This document shows, piece after piece, positions 55,763 through 64,000 of a stretch of DNA of 64,000 nt (positions are counted from its first letter, which is position 1; each line of letters opens with the position of its first letter). The notes under the pieces are model-generated. The model did not search any database. It saw only the letters and a program-made list of their open reading frames with translations, and was not told the DNA's origin. A program made the translations under genes and the position numbers. Source of the stretch: Methyloceanibacter methanicus (lineage in GTDB: Bacteria; Pseudomonadota; Alphaproteobacteria; Rhizobiales; Methyloligellaceae); NCBI RefSeq assembly GCF_001723285.1, contig NZ_LPWG01000004.1:1-64000 (forward strand), in the 5' to 3' direction.

Positions 55763-56440
55763 ATGACCCAGGACGACAAGTGGCTCGCCATCGACGACTA
55801 CATCGTCGAGAACTTCCTCGAGGACGATCCGGCGCTCGAAGCGGCGCAGGCGGCCTGCGACGCCGCGGGGCTCCCGAAGATCCAGGTCGCCCCCTTACAA
55901 GGCAAGTTCCTGATGATGCTCGCCCGGGCGTTAAGTGCGCGCAACATCCTGGAAGTGGGCACGCTCGGCGGTTACAGCACGATCTGGCTCGCACGCGGTC
56001 TGAGCGCGGGCGGCCATGTGACGACGCTCGAGCTCGATCCGCGCCATGCGGAGATCGCGCGGACCAATTTCGAGAACGCCGGACTTGCGGACCGCATTAC
56101 GGTCCGGGTCGGCCCTGCCATCGAGACCATGGCCTCGTTGCAGGCCGAAGGTGCGGGGCCATTCGATCTGATCTTCATCGATGCGGACAAGCCGAGCACG
56201 CCGGACTATTTCGACGCGGCCGTCAAACTCGCCCGCGCCGGATCGCTCATTGTCGTGGACAACGTGGTCCGTGAAGGGGCCATCCTCGCCGCACAAAGCG
56301 ACAACAAGCACGTCAAGGGACTGCGCGCGTTCTATGCGCGCGCGGCGGCCGATCCGCGCGTGACCGCGACCGCGTTCCAGACCGTTGGGCACAAGGGCCA
56401 TGACGGGCTCGCGATCGTGCAGGTGACGCAGGCGCCGTAG
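55763..56440 (+). CDS. Class I SAM-dependent O-methyltransferase (family 3)
   Basis: 225 residues. SAM motif EVGTLGGYSTIWLARGL, FDLIFIDADKPSTPDYFDAA with the metal Asp, VVDNVVREGAI. Catechol or caffeoyl-CoA-type O-methyltransferase fold. Substrate unknown. ATG 55763 lies after a C-rich stretch with no clear ribosome site; it follows the dehydrogenase by 33 bp, likely one transcript. Confidence 0.9.
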   Translation: MTQDDKWLAIDDYIVENFLEDDPALEAAQAACDAAGLPKIQVAPLQGKFLMMLARALSARNILEVGTLGGYSTIWLARGLSAGGHVTTLELDPRHAEIARTNFENAGLADRITVRVGPAIETMASLQAEGAGPFDLIFIDADKPSTPDYFDAAVKLARAGSLIVVDNVVREGAILAAQSDNKHVKGLRAFYARAAADPRVTATAFQTVGHKGHDGLAIVQVTQAP

Positions 56441-56447
56441 GGCGAGG

Positions 56448-57332
56448 CTACTTTTCCTCGTCCAGCAATTCCTTGTGTGCGGCATCGATGTCCGCCGCAT
56501 CCTCGCTGGACATCTTGGGGAAGCTGGGATCGAGCGCCTTGATGTGTTCGGCCAGCACGTCGGCAACGACAAGCCGGGCGAACCATTTCTTGTTGCACGG
56601 CACCACGTACCAGGGAGAGTGCTCCGTGGCGGTGTTGCGGATCATGTCCTCGTAGACGCTTTGATATTTGTCCCAAAGCCTGCGCTCGGCCACGTCGGCC
56701 GCGGAAAATTTCCAGATCTTGTTCGGATCTTCGAGACGGGCGAGCAGACGTTCCCGCTGCTCCTTCTTCGAGATGTTCAGGAAGAACTTGATCGGCAGGG
56801 TCCCGTTTCGCGCCAAGTGCCGTTCGAACTCATTGATGTCCTGATAGCGCTCTTTCCAGATGTCCTTGGTGATGAGTTCCGGCGGCAGGTTCTGATCCTG
56901 AAGCAGCTCCGGGTGCACGCGCACAACCAGCACGTCCTCGTAATAGGAGCGATTGAAGATGCCGATATGGCCGCGCTGGGGCAGCGCCCGGTAAGCACGC
57001 CACAGATAGTCGTGCGCGAGTTCGAGATGGCTCGGCTGCTTGAAGGAGTGAACGGAAACCCCTTGCGGGTTCACGCCGGTCAGCACGTGTTGGATAATGC
57101 CGTCCTTGCCCGCCGTATCGATCCCTTGCAGGACCATGAGAACAGCCCAGCGGCCTTCCGCGTAGAGGCGCTGTTGCAGGCGCGACAGGCGTTTGACGCC
57201 AACTTCCAGGAGTTCCTGGCCGTCCTTCTTTTCGAAGTCCACATTGCCCGAATCGTCGGGGTCGAAATCCGCGAGCTTGAAGCCGTCGCCCTTGGTGACC
57301 CGGTAACGGTCCAGAATCTTGTCTGGCAGCAT
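56448..57332 (-). CDS. Polyphosphate kinase 2 family protein, second type
   Basis: 294 residues. P-loop QGIDTAGKDGIIQHV, Walker B GHIGIFNRSYYEDVL, lid NISKKEQRERLLARLEDPNK and HSPWYVVPCNKKWFARL. The NRSYYED form and N-terminal extension set it apart from the class I enzyme at 273. It resembles the polyphosphate:AMP or NMP group (class III). It converges on the O-methyltransferase with 7 bp between. Confidence 0.9.
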   Translation of the reverse strand: MLPDKILDRYRVTKGDGFKLADFDPDDSGNVDFEKKDGQELLEVGVKRLSRLQQRLYAEGRWAVLMVLQGIDTAGKDGIIQHVLTGVNPQGVSVHSFKQPSHLELAHDYLWRAYRALPQRGHIGIFNRSYYEDVLVVRVHPELLQDQNLPPELITKDIWKERYQDINEFERHLARNGTLPIKFFLNISKKEQRERLLARLEDPNKIWKFSAADVAERRLWDKYQSVYEDMIRNTATEHSPWYVVPCNKKWFARLVVADVLAEHIKALDPSFPKMSSEDAADIDAAHKELLDEEK

Positions 57333-57358
57333 GTCTCTCCCCTTTGTCGCCGGCTCTC

Positions 57359-58057
57359 CTAAAGCAAAGGCGGCTGCGACGGCTTTTTCTTGCCGTCTTT
57401 CGCGTCCGACTCCTGCGCGGTCTGCGGCTTCGCGCCGACTTTGCCGCGCAAGGGAATCGCCTCAAGCAGATCGTCGGGCGCCGGACCCGTCATGGCAAGG
57501 GCTTCCTCGGCGCTCACGTTCTTCGTGTCGAGCCATGCGGCGTAGCAATCCGGTGCAAGGATGACGGGCATGCGGTTATGCAGCGGGGCAATCGTCGCGT
57601 TCGGCGCGCAGGTGAGCATGGTCGCCGTGTCGATCACGCCCCCTTCCGGCTCGCTCCAGCTCTCGTAAAGTCCAGCGAAGGCGAACAGATGGGGCGGCCG
57701 GGGCCGTAAGTGGTAGGGCCTGCGCTGCCCCTTCGGACCTGTCCATTCGTAAAAGCCGTCCGCCGGGATCAAGCAGCGGCGCCGGCGCACAGCGTTGCGG
57801 AAGGACGGCTTGGCGAGCAGTTCCTCGGAGCGGGCGTTGAACAGGGTCGGGAAGGTCTTCGGATCCTTGACGAAGTGCGGCAGCAATCCCCACCGCATCA
57901 GCCGGAACCGTCTCTCGCCAGCCTCGTCCAGGACTACGACCGCGATCGGTTCAGTCGGCCTGATATTGTCGCGCGGCGGAAAGTTCGGCTTGTCGGAATA
58001 GCCGAAATAGGCGCGGACCGCCTCCGGCGGCGAGGTGAGATCGTAGCGGGAGCACAT
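57359..58057 (-). CDS. SRAP-type abasic-site protein (YedK/HMCES family)
   Basis: 232 residues. Cys2 (after Met removal, the crosslinking cysteine) in MCSRYDLTSPP, then NARSE, RRCLIPADGFYEWTGPKGQR and LTCAPNATIAPLHNRMPVIL. It forms a covalent bond with abasic sites in single-strand DNA. The last 30 residues are Lys/Pro-rich. Transcribed with or next to the PPK2 gene, 26 bp apart. Start set by the invariant Met-Cys. Confidence 0.92.
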   Translation of the reverse strand: MCSRYDLTSPPEAVRAYFGYSDKPNFPPRDNIRPTEPIAVVVLDEAGERRFRLMRWGLLPHFVKDPKTFPTLFNARSEELLAKPSFRNAVRRRRCLIPADGFYEWTGPKGQRRPYHLRPRPPHLFAFAGLYESWSEPEGGVIDTATMLTCAPNATIAPLHNRMPVILAPDCYAAWLDTKNVSAEEALAMTGPAPDDLLEAIPLRGKVGAKPQTAQESDAKDGKKKPSQPPLL

Positions 58058-58136
58058 GGTTCAGCCGTGAAGAGTCTCAGATCTTGTTAACCCGTTGGAA
58101 ACCATGTTGGCGCAAGTCTTGATCGAGGAGCGACAC

Positions 58137-58733
58137 ATGAATCTACCCAAGCGACAAGAGCCTAGCGCGACCAGCCCGGAATTCCAGGAAGACGTGAGCC
58201 GCGACGCCATCGCCATGGCGTTCCAGAAGGCCATGGAAAGCCACCTGCGCTCGCATGTCCCCGGTACGAACATCAACGAGCAGACCTTTCTGGCGTCGGA
58301 CTATTTGAACCAGTTCCACGAGCTGGCGATGCTGCTGGAAGCTCTGCCTACGGACCCGTCGGGCTTCGCGTCCGATCTGCACAGCTGGCACGCGGTCGAC
58401 TATGAGGAACACTTCCACCGCTCCGGGCTCAACAACAAGGAACTCGCCATCGCGGCCTATCGGCGCTCGCCGGAGAAGGTGCGAGCACAGTTCGATTCCG
58501 CCGTCGCTCGCCTCCAGGGCGAAGCGCTGAGGCTCGTGGCGGCAGTCGCTCAGGCCCTCGACGGTCCGCCGGACCTCAAAATGACGTGCGACGGGGCCGC
58601 GGCGCGCCTACGCGTTCTCATCGACGACGCCAATGCCATTGCCAACGGCTACCTCGCGGACGAAGACGGCGGCAAGGGCGGTAAGAGCAGCCAGATCACC
58701 ATCGACACGCTTTTCCGGCTCCGCAGGGACTAA
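58137..58733 (+). CDS. Conserved hypothetical protein
   Basis: 198 residues, soluble, mostly helical (FQKAMESHLRSHVPGTNINE, LNQFHELAMLLEALPTDPSG). ATG 58137 with GAGGAG upstream is preferred to the longer frame at 58095. A Gly/Lys patch (GGKGGKSS) lies near the C-terminus. Not recognised. Divergent from the SRAP gene. Confidence 0.65.
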   Translation: MNLPKRQEPSATSPEFQEDVSRDAIAMAFQKAMESHLRSHVPGTNINEQTFLASDYLNQFHELAMLLEALPTDPSGFASDLHSWHAVDYEEHFHRSGLNNKELAIAAYRRSPEKVRAQFDSAVARLQGEALRLVAAVAQALDGPPDLKMTCDGAAARLRVLIDDANAIANGYLADEDGGKGGKSSQITIDTLFRLRRD

Positions 58734-58827
58734 GCCCGGGTCCTTCTTACGCTTGGAACCCGGTGTGTGCCGCGCCGCACGCGCGGCGCGGCTAGATTTC
58801 ACCATGAATTGGCGCTAGTCAGACCTT

Positions 58828-59433
58828 ATGGGACGGCTTGCGAAACCTTTGGTGCTGCTTCTGAGCGGGCTCTTTTGGGCTGGCGCGGGCACTGTGAGCC
58901 ATGTTTCCCCGGCAAACGCGCAGTTTTTCTGGTTCTTCGACCAGAAAAAGGAGGCGAAGAAGCCCCGGCCCGTACGGCGGCGTCAGTCCCATCTCCCGAA
59001 AATCGCGCCTCCTGCCGAAGAGTCCCTCGCCCCTCCGCCGCCTGACGATCGGCCCTATGACGAAAAGCTGATGCGGCTCGCCGAAATTCTGGGTGCCGTT
59101 CACTATTTGCGCGAGCTGTGCGGCGCCGATGAAGGGCAGCTCTGGCGCGACCAGATGGGCGAAATCCTGCGGAACGAGGGGACGACCGGCGTCCGCCGCG
59201 CCAAGCTGGTCAACAAGTTCAACGACGGCTACCGGGGCTATCGCCGGACCTACCGGACCTGCACGGAGTCCGCGACGCGGGCAACGCGCCGATTCTCGAC
59301 GGAGGGCGCCGAACTCGCTTCGTCCCTGTCGCACGCGTCGGTCTTCGCGAGCGGGCCTCAAGCGCAAGTTCAGACGCCGCAGACCGGAAGCGAAGGCGCC
59401 CAGCCAGGGGCGCCCAACGCGGCGCGAAATTAA
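58828..59433 (+). CDS. TIGR02301-family exported protein
   Basis: 201 residues. Signal peptide (1-31), a basic Pro-rich linker, then the TIGR02301 core: YDEKLMRLAEILGAVHYLRE, CGADEGQLWRDQM, RAKLVNKFNDGYRGYRRTYR and TCTESATRATRRF. The family is restricted mainly to Rhizobiales and its function is unknown. Two cysteines (LC and TC) may pair. Confidence 0.85.
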   Translation: MGRLAKPLVLLLSGLFWAGAGTVSHVSPANAQFFWFFDQKKEAKKPRPVRRRQSHLPKIAPPAEESLAPPPPDDRPYDEKLMRLAEILGAVHYLRELCGADEGQLWRDQMGEILRNEGTTGVRRAKLVNKFNDGYRGYRRTYRTCTESATRATRRFSTEGAELASSLSHASVFASGPQAQVQTPQTGSEGAQPGAPNAARN

Positions 59434-59522
59434 CCGTCAGTTTACTCTCTTCCCGCGGACCCGCGGCACGCGTTGTAAGGGTATGGGGCGAAATCCTATC
59501 GCGAGCGAGGGAGCCCCCGGGC

Positions 59523-59783
59523 GTGAGCACTGACATCGGCGCGGAACAGGTTGAGAACGACGGAGACGGCCAGAAACAGGCGGCTCTGCGGTACATCCTG
59601 GACGCCTGGGAGGACGCGCTCCACGACGGGATCGAGCCTGAGATGCTGGCCAACGCGGCGCTGTTCGTGGCGCTGACGGACCTGATCGAGGTCTATGGCG
59701 AAGACGCCGTGGCCAAGATGACGTCCCGCCTGCCCCGGCGCATCCACCACGGCGAGTTCACGCTTCGGCGCACCGCCCAATAG
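59523..59783 (+). CDS. Small conserved hypothetical protein
   Basis: 86 residues starting with GTG. Acidic helix-rich protein (LRYILDAWEDALHDGIEPEM, LANAALFVALTDLIEVYGED) with a basic tail. No signal. Conserved-looking Rhizobiales type but not named. Converges on the LysE gene with 9 bp between. Confidence 0.65.
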   Translation: MSTDIGAEQVENDGDGQKQAALRYILDAWEDALHDGIEPEMLANAALFVALTDLIEVYGEDAVAKMTSRLPRRIHHGEFTLRRTAQ

Positions 59784-59792
59784 AGCGCGCGG

Positions 59793-60439
59793 CTAGCGGA
59801 AATACCGCAGACCGAACTCGAGGATCAGGCCGAGCCCAAAGCCGAACAGGACAATGCCGGCGACCCGGTTGATCAGTTTCAGCCGGTTGTCGGTCAGCCG
59901 GTGCCGGATCGTGGCGATCAGCTCGGACAGACCCAGCCACCACAAGAGGCTGCCGCCCATGACGGCGGCAACGAGGATCAGCGCTTCCAAGTTCGTGTTG
60001 AGGCCGCCGATCAGCGAACCGAGGCCGCCGATCATAGCCGCCATGCCCAACACGGCGCCTGGATTCGTGACCGTCAGAATGAAGGTCTGGGGAATGATGC
60101 CCATGTGATCGAGGATGTGCGAGCGCTCATGGGGTGGGGTCGTCATCACCGGTTTCGTCACCAGCAGCGCAAGTCCGAACGCCACCAGAAGCACGCCGCC
60201 GATCAGTTGAATGGTGTCGCCATAGGCGAGAATCACGTCGGAGATCGCCGCGATGCTGAAGGCACCCGCCGCAGCGAGAACGCCATCGCCGAGGACCGCA
60301 CCGAGGCCGGCCGCCAACCCGCCCCAGAAGCCCTTCGACACGGCCCGCTGAATCACGAGCACGTTCACAGGCCGATCGGCGCTGCCATCAGCAATCCGAT
60401 CCCGAGCCCGGCAAATACGAGCTGGATCGCGGACAGCAC
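59793..60439 (-). CDS. LysE-family amino-acid exporter, one frameshift
   Basis: About 215 residues with six helices. The N-terminus (VLSAIQLVFAGLGIGLLMAA, then PIGPVNVLVIQRAVSKGFW) is the family opening; the glycines and TNPGAVLGMAAMIGGLG follow. The break lies at about 60371 within PIGPVN: GGCCCT reads GGCCT. The start is GTG 60439. It exports basic or other amino acids; substrate not known. Confidence 0.8.
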
Positions 60440-60588
60440 AATTTGCGCGCCTGCTCCCAAGTTCTATGGCCTATTCGCCGGCTGTCGATCGGGCTCGATC
60501 GCCGCAATCCCGCACCTGATTCCTAACGACCTGAACTTGCAACTGACCGCGGTTCTGCGAGATTGACCCAAATCCTAGGGAGTCTGGC

Positions 60589-61188
60589 ATGAACCTGCGG
60601 AAAAACGTGGTCATGGTCGCCCTCGCGGCATTGGTAACGGGCACCGCGGTGCTTGTCTACGTCCTGGGCGGTACGGCCGCCGCCAGCGACAAACTGCCGG
60701 ACCCCGTCGCCGAGGCTGCCCGGCCCCAGAGCGGACCCAAGGTACTCTACGACGCCACCGCGACGCCGAAGCTCGTCCAACGCATCCTGAAGATGATCAT
60801 CCTGGCGGCCGAGACCGGCGACATCGAGGAGATGCGTGCGGTCCTGGAATCCAACGAACTCAAGCCCATGGTCGCGGCCAAGCATATCGACGACCCGATC
60901 GCCTATTGGAAGGCGCAGTCCGTGGACGGCACGGGCCGGGACATTCTTGCCACCATGCTCGACATGCTGAGCACCGGGTTCGTCCTGACGGGCAAGGGCG
61001 ACGACGAGATGTATGTCTGGCCTTATTTCGCCGAAACCGACCTGAGCACGCTCTCGCCGCAGCAGCAGGTGGCGTTCTACCGGCTGGTTCCACCGAAACA
61101 GGCCAAGGCGATGCTGGCGGCCGGCAAATATTCCGGCTACCGGCTTGGGGTCGCGCCCAACGGGATCTGGCACTATTTCCTGAAATAG
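60589..61188 (+). CDS. Exported hypothetical protein
   Basis: 199 residues with an N-terminal signal or anchor (NVVMVALAALVTGTAVLVYV). The mature part is helical with LKPMVAAKHIDDPIAYWKAQ and DDEMYVWPYFAETDLSTLSP, and ends KYSGYRLGVAPNGIWHYFL. Not recognised; similar single proteins exist in Hyphomicrobiales. It ends 6 bp from the convergent pyrC. Confidence 0.7.
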   Translation: MNLRKNVVMVALAALVTGTAVLVYVLGGTAAASDKLPDPVAEAARPQSGPKVLYDATATPKLVQRILKMIILAAETGDIEEMRAVLESNELKPMVAAKHIDDPIAYWKAQSVDGTGRDILATMLDMLSTGFVLTGKGDDEMYVWPYFAETDLSTLSPQQQVAFYRLVPPKQAKAMLAAGKYSGYRLGVAPNGIWHYFLK

Positions 61189-61194
61189 GCCGCG

Positions 61195-62544
61195 CTAGCC
61201 CCGCTGCGCTGCGCCTTGCGGAAGCCCCTCGCCGAAGCGGACAGGTTGCCCGGCCGCTTGTCCAAGTTCGCCTTCCCACATGGCCAGATGGCCCCGGACG
61301 ACCGTGCCAATGGGCCACCCTTGGACCTTGCGGCCCGCAAAGGGCGTCCAACCGGCCTTGCTGCCGATCCACGCATCCTCGATGACGCGTTCGGCCTTCA
61401 AATCGACAATCGTGAAGTCCGCGTCGTAGCCCACGGCGATGCGGCCTTTGCAGGTGATCCCGAACAGACGCTGCGCGGCGGCGCTGGTGAGATCGACGAA
61501 ACGGGCGAGCGTCAGGTCGCCCCGCGTGACGTGATCGAGCATGACCGGCACGAGCGTCTGCACGCCGGGCATGCCGGACGGTGTGGCGGGATACGTGCCC
61601 GCCTTCTCCTCCAGCGTATGGGGCGCATGGTCGGAGCCAATGATGTCGACGACGCCTTGTTCAAGCCCCCACCACAACAGGTCCTGGTGCGCCCGGTCCC
61701 GTATCGGCGGGTTCTGCTGCGCCTTCGTGCCGAGACGCTCATAGGCTTCCGGGACCACAAGCGTCAGGTGCTGGGGCGTGACCTCGACGGTCGCCACGTC
61801 CTTGTTGTGCGACAGAAGCGTCATCTCCTCGCCCGTCGAAACATGGAGGATGTGAATGCGGGCGCCCGCCGCACGCGCAAGCCGCAACAGGCGCTCGGTG
61901 GAATTGAGTGCGGCGACGGGGTCCCGCCATTCCGAGTGACTCGAAGGATCGCCGACGCGCCGAACCGAAAGCCGCTCGCGCAAGCGGGCCTCCCATTCCG
62001 AATGGATCGAGCAGCGGCGGCGAATCGTCGAAAAGATGCGCGTCAGCGTTTCGTCGTCGTCGACCAGCAGGTTGCCCGTCGACGAGCCCGCGAAAATCTT
62101 GACCCCCGCCGCGCCCGGCAACAGCTCCAATTGGGGCAGATCGCCGGCATTTTCGTGGGTCGCGCCGACGAAGAACGCAAAATCGCAATGCATGCGACCG
62201 GTGCCCGCCGCCACCTTGGCGGCCAAAGCCTCCGCACTCGTGGTGGGCGGGCTCGTATTCGGCATCTCGAAAACGGCCGTGACGCCGCCCAACACCGCCG
62301 CGCGGCTGCCGCTCTCCAAGTCCTCCTTGTGCTCCATGCCCGGCTCGCGGAAATGGACCTGCGTGTCGATCACACCCGGCAGGATATGGAGGCCGCGCGC
62401 GTCGACCGTCCGCCCTGCCCGGCTCGCGTCGATGGTGCCGATGGCGCGAATCTGGCCGTCGCGCACGCCGATGTCGACAGGCGCTTCGCCGGTGTGGTTT
62501 ACTACCGTTCCGCCCTTGAAGAGGATGTCGAACGTCTCAGCCAT
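61195..62544 (-). CDS. pyrC: Dihydroorotase
   Basis: 449 residues. Pyrimidine pathway: HFREPGMEHKEDLESGSRAA supplies the first zinc ligands, then EMPNTSPPTT, KIFAGSSTG (Lys), ILHVSTGEE and the active-site GSDHAPHT. ATG 62544 (MAETFD) chosen over an N-terminal extension. Class I-type. Transcribed divergently from ygfZ. Confidence 0.94.
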   Translation of the reverse strand: MAETFDILFKGGTVVNHTGEAPVDIGVRDGQIRAIGTIDASRAGRTVDARGLHILPGVIDTQVHFREPGMEHKEDLESGSRAAVLGGVTAVFEMPNTSPPTTSAEALAAKVAAGTGRMHCDFAFFVGATHENAGDLPQLELLPGAAGVKIFAGSSTGNLLVDDDETLTRIFSTIRRRCSIHSEWEARLRERLSVRRVGDPSSHSEWRDPVAALNSTERLLRLARAAGARIHILHVSTGEEMTLLSHNKDVATVEVTPQHLTLVVPEAYERLGTKAQQNPPIRDRAHQDLLWWGLEQGVVDIIGSDHAPHTLEEKAGTYPATPSGMPGVQTLVPVMLDHVTRGDLTLARFVDLTSAAAQRLFGITCKGRIAVGYDADFTIVDLKAERVIEDAWIGSKAGWTPFAGRKVQGWPIGTVVRGHLAMWEGELGQAAGQPVRFGEGLPQGAAQRG

Positions 62545-62619
62545 CGCGTTTCGGCGTCTCCTTGTGGGGCAAATGCCCGGCACCTAAATTTCCATGCTTT
62601 GGTAGCAGAAGGGCACCCC

Positions 62620-63504
62620 ATGAGTCATCGCGAAGACGGTATCTGCCGCGGAACGTCCCTCCCCGATCGCGGTGTGTTGCGCGTTTCCGGCGCGGACGCC
62701 AAGACATTCCTTCAGGGCCTCCTCACCAACGACATCGAGAAGACGGACGGCGGCGGCGCGATCCATGCCGGGTTATTATCGCCGCACGGGAAGATCCTTC
62801 ACGACTTCTTCGTGCTGGGGTGCGGAGACGGTTATCTGATCGAGGCGCCCGCGGAGAGCATCGAGGCCCTGGCGAAACGCCTGTCTTTCTACAAATTGCG
62901 CTCCAAGGTCGCGATCGACGCGGAGCCCGCCATGAGGGTCGCCGCGGTCTGGGGCGGCCAACCGGCCCTGCCCGACGGCGCGCTGGCTTACGCCGATCCC
63001 AGGCTGCCCGAACTCGGCTTCCGCGTGCTGTTGCCGGAAGGGACCGTTCTGGACGAGGCGGCGTGCCCCCCCGCGACCGAGGCCGACTACCACGCCCGCC
63101 GCATCGCCCTCGGCATTCCTCAAGGCGGGCGCGACTACGCCTACGGCGACACCTTTCCGCATGAAGCGCTCTACGACCAATTGGACGGCGTGGCGTTCAA
63201 GAAGGGCTGCTATGTGGGCCAGGAGGTCGTCTCCCGCATGCAGCATCGGGGCACCGTGCGAAAGCGCGTCGTTCCCGTGGAAGGCGACGGCGCCTTGGAG
63301 GTGGGAGCAGAGGTGGTCGCAGGCAACGTGCCTGCCGGCAGCATCGGCTCCGCGGACGGAACCCATGGTCTCGCTCTGCTCCGGCTGGACCGGGCCGCCT
63401 CGGCACAAGCGCAAGGAAAGCCACTCAAGGCGGGAGACACGACGATCACGGTCCGTCTGCCGGACTATGCCACCTTCGAAATGCCGGTCGCCGAGGGCGT
63501 ATGA
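62620..63504 (+). CDS. ygfZ: Folate-binding protein YgfZ
   Basis: 294 residues. Tetrahydrofolate-dependent helper in iron-sulfur enzyme repair, related to GcvT. Signature KGCYVGQEVVSRMQHRG with the key Cys, and the N-terminal LRVSGADAKTFLQGLLTNDI. ATG 62620 is chosen because the upstream open frame merely reads through pyrC antisense. The stop overlaps the tag start by 3 bp (ATGA). Confidence 0.94.
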   Translation: MSHREDGICRGTSLPDRGVLRVSGADAKTFLQGLLTNDIEKTDGGGAIHAGLLSPHGKILHDFFVLGCGDGYLIEAPAESIEALAKRLSFYKLRSKVAIDAEPAMRVAAVWGGQPALPDGALAYADPRLPELGFRVLLPEGTVLDEAACPPATEADYHARRIALGIPQGGRDYAYGDTFPHEALYDQLDGVAFKKGCYVGQEVVSRMQHRGTVRKRVVPVEGDGALEVGAEVVAGNVPAGSIGSADGTHGLALLRLDRAASAQAQGKPLKAGDTTITVRLPDYATFEMPVAEGV

Positions 63505-64000
63505 CCACAGGCGACCTCCCCCGTTGTCCCTGGCCGGGGTCAGACCCGCTTTACGTCGCCTATCACGACGAAGAATGGGGCGTGCCCGAGTATGACGACC
63601 GGGCGCTCTTCGAGAAACTCATCCTCGACGGCTTTCAAGCGGGGCTGGCCTGGATCACGATCTTGCGCAAGCGGGACGCGTTCCGTGCCGCCTTCGACGG
63701 CTTCGAGCCGGCACAAATCGCGCGTTACGACGCCAAGAAGATCGAAGCGCTGATGGGCGATGCCGCCATCGTACGCAACCGCCTCAAGATCGAAGGCGCC
63801 GTCCGGTCGGCGCAAGCCTGGCTCGACATGATGGAGACGGGCCCGGGATTCTCGGCTTTCCTCTGGGACTTCGTCGATGGGAAGCCGATCCTCAACCGCC
63901 ACAAGAGCATGAGCGACGTGCCGGCCGAAACGCCTCTGTCGCGCAAGATGTCCAATGCGCTGAAGGCGCGCGGCTTCAAGTTCTGCGGTCCCACGATCGT
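63501..64000 (+). CDS. tag: DNA-3-methyladenine glycosylase I (partial at window end)
   Basis: The first 166 codons; the gene runs past the window end with the frame open. Base-excision enzyme. The zinc Cys in RCPWPGSDP, YHDEEWGVPEYDDRALFEKL, ILDGFQAGLAWITILRKRDA (glycosylase core) and NRLKIEGAVRSAQAW are family marks. ATG at 63501 overlaps the ygfZ stop, so they are co-translated. Confidence 0.93.
   Translation, partial: MTTGDLPRCPWPGSDPLYVAYHDEEWGVPEYDDRALFEKLILDGFQAGLAWITILRKRDAFRAAFDGFEPAQIARYDAKKIEALMGDAAIVRNRLKIEGAVRSAQAWLDMMETGPGFSAFLWDFVDGKPILNRHKSMSDVPAETPLSRKMSNALKARGFKFCGPTI

Noticed and set aside
61216..63504. A 762-residue fused protein ending in YgfZ
   Set aside because: The first 468 codons only read pyrC backwards; YgfZ starts at ATG 62620.
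1..64000. CRISPR array, rRNA operon or insertion sequence
   Set aside because: No regularly spaced repeats, rRNA-like stretch or transposase was seen.

Overview
The window comes from a high-GC alphaproteobacterium, most likely a member of the Hyphomicrobiales (Rhizobiales). The evidence is Rhizobiales-type conserved proteins (TIGR02301, DUF1499), the neighbourhood histone-deacetylase-like / xseB / dxs / tlyA, and the run pyrC / ygfZ / tag. A Methyloceanibacter- or Hyphomicrobium-like genus is a guess only.

Region 1 (about 1-15.4 kb) looks accessory and, by eye, less GC-rich than the rest. It is a stress, energy and low-oxygen block: class I PPK2, a Ca2+/H+ antiporter, a SulP anion transporter, a YiaV/YiaW membrane pair, an HdeB-like periplasmic chaperone, a small Tyr/Asn-repeat secreted protein, a DUF3141 PhaC-like hydrolase, phosphotransacetylase, acetate kinase, a second FabI, an HD-domain alarmone-hydrolase-like protein, a SpoIIAA-like protein and a CPA1 antiporter. 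Two FNR/FixK-type palindromes (6707-6720 and 7259-7272) precede the secreted protein and the DUF3141 gene.

Region 2 (about 15.7-23.4 kb) is a mobile element remnant: a ParB/DNA-methylase fusion, a DUF5681 protein, a damaged terminase large subunit, a membrane-anchored thermonuclease, then the DUF3489 / DUF2924 / large serine recombinase trio ending about 250 bp from a tRNA-Gln gene. A tRNA-Pro gene follows.

Region 3 (about 24-42 kb) is rich in exported proteins: an ECF sigma factor translationally coupled to a membrane VWA protein, a DUF3300/DUF2950 pair, an NTF2-like protein, and a compact minus-strand cluster of two DUF3604 (PHP-like) proteins, a small secreted protein, a PpiC-type foldase and a HupE/UreJ metal permease, preceded by a beta-barrel protein.

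Region 4 (about 38.7-64 kb) is mostly housekeeping: MBL hydrolase, pdxH, fabI, aroC, sirtuin, rRNA methyltransferases, two SET-domain proteins, dxs, xseB, Sua5, an FAD dehydrogenase, an O-methyltransferase, a second PPK2, SRAP, LysE, pyrC, ygfZ and tag (cut by the window end).

A property of the whole window matters for every reader: at least nineteen apparent frameshifts, nearly all single-base losses inside short homopolymers, break otherwise canonical genes. This pattern fits sequencing undercalls better than gene decay. I annotate those genes over their full inferred extent and mark the break points.
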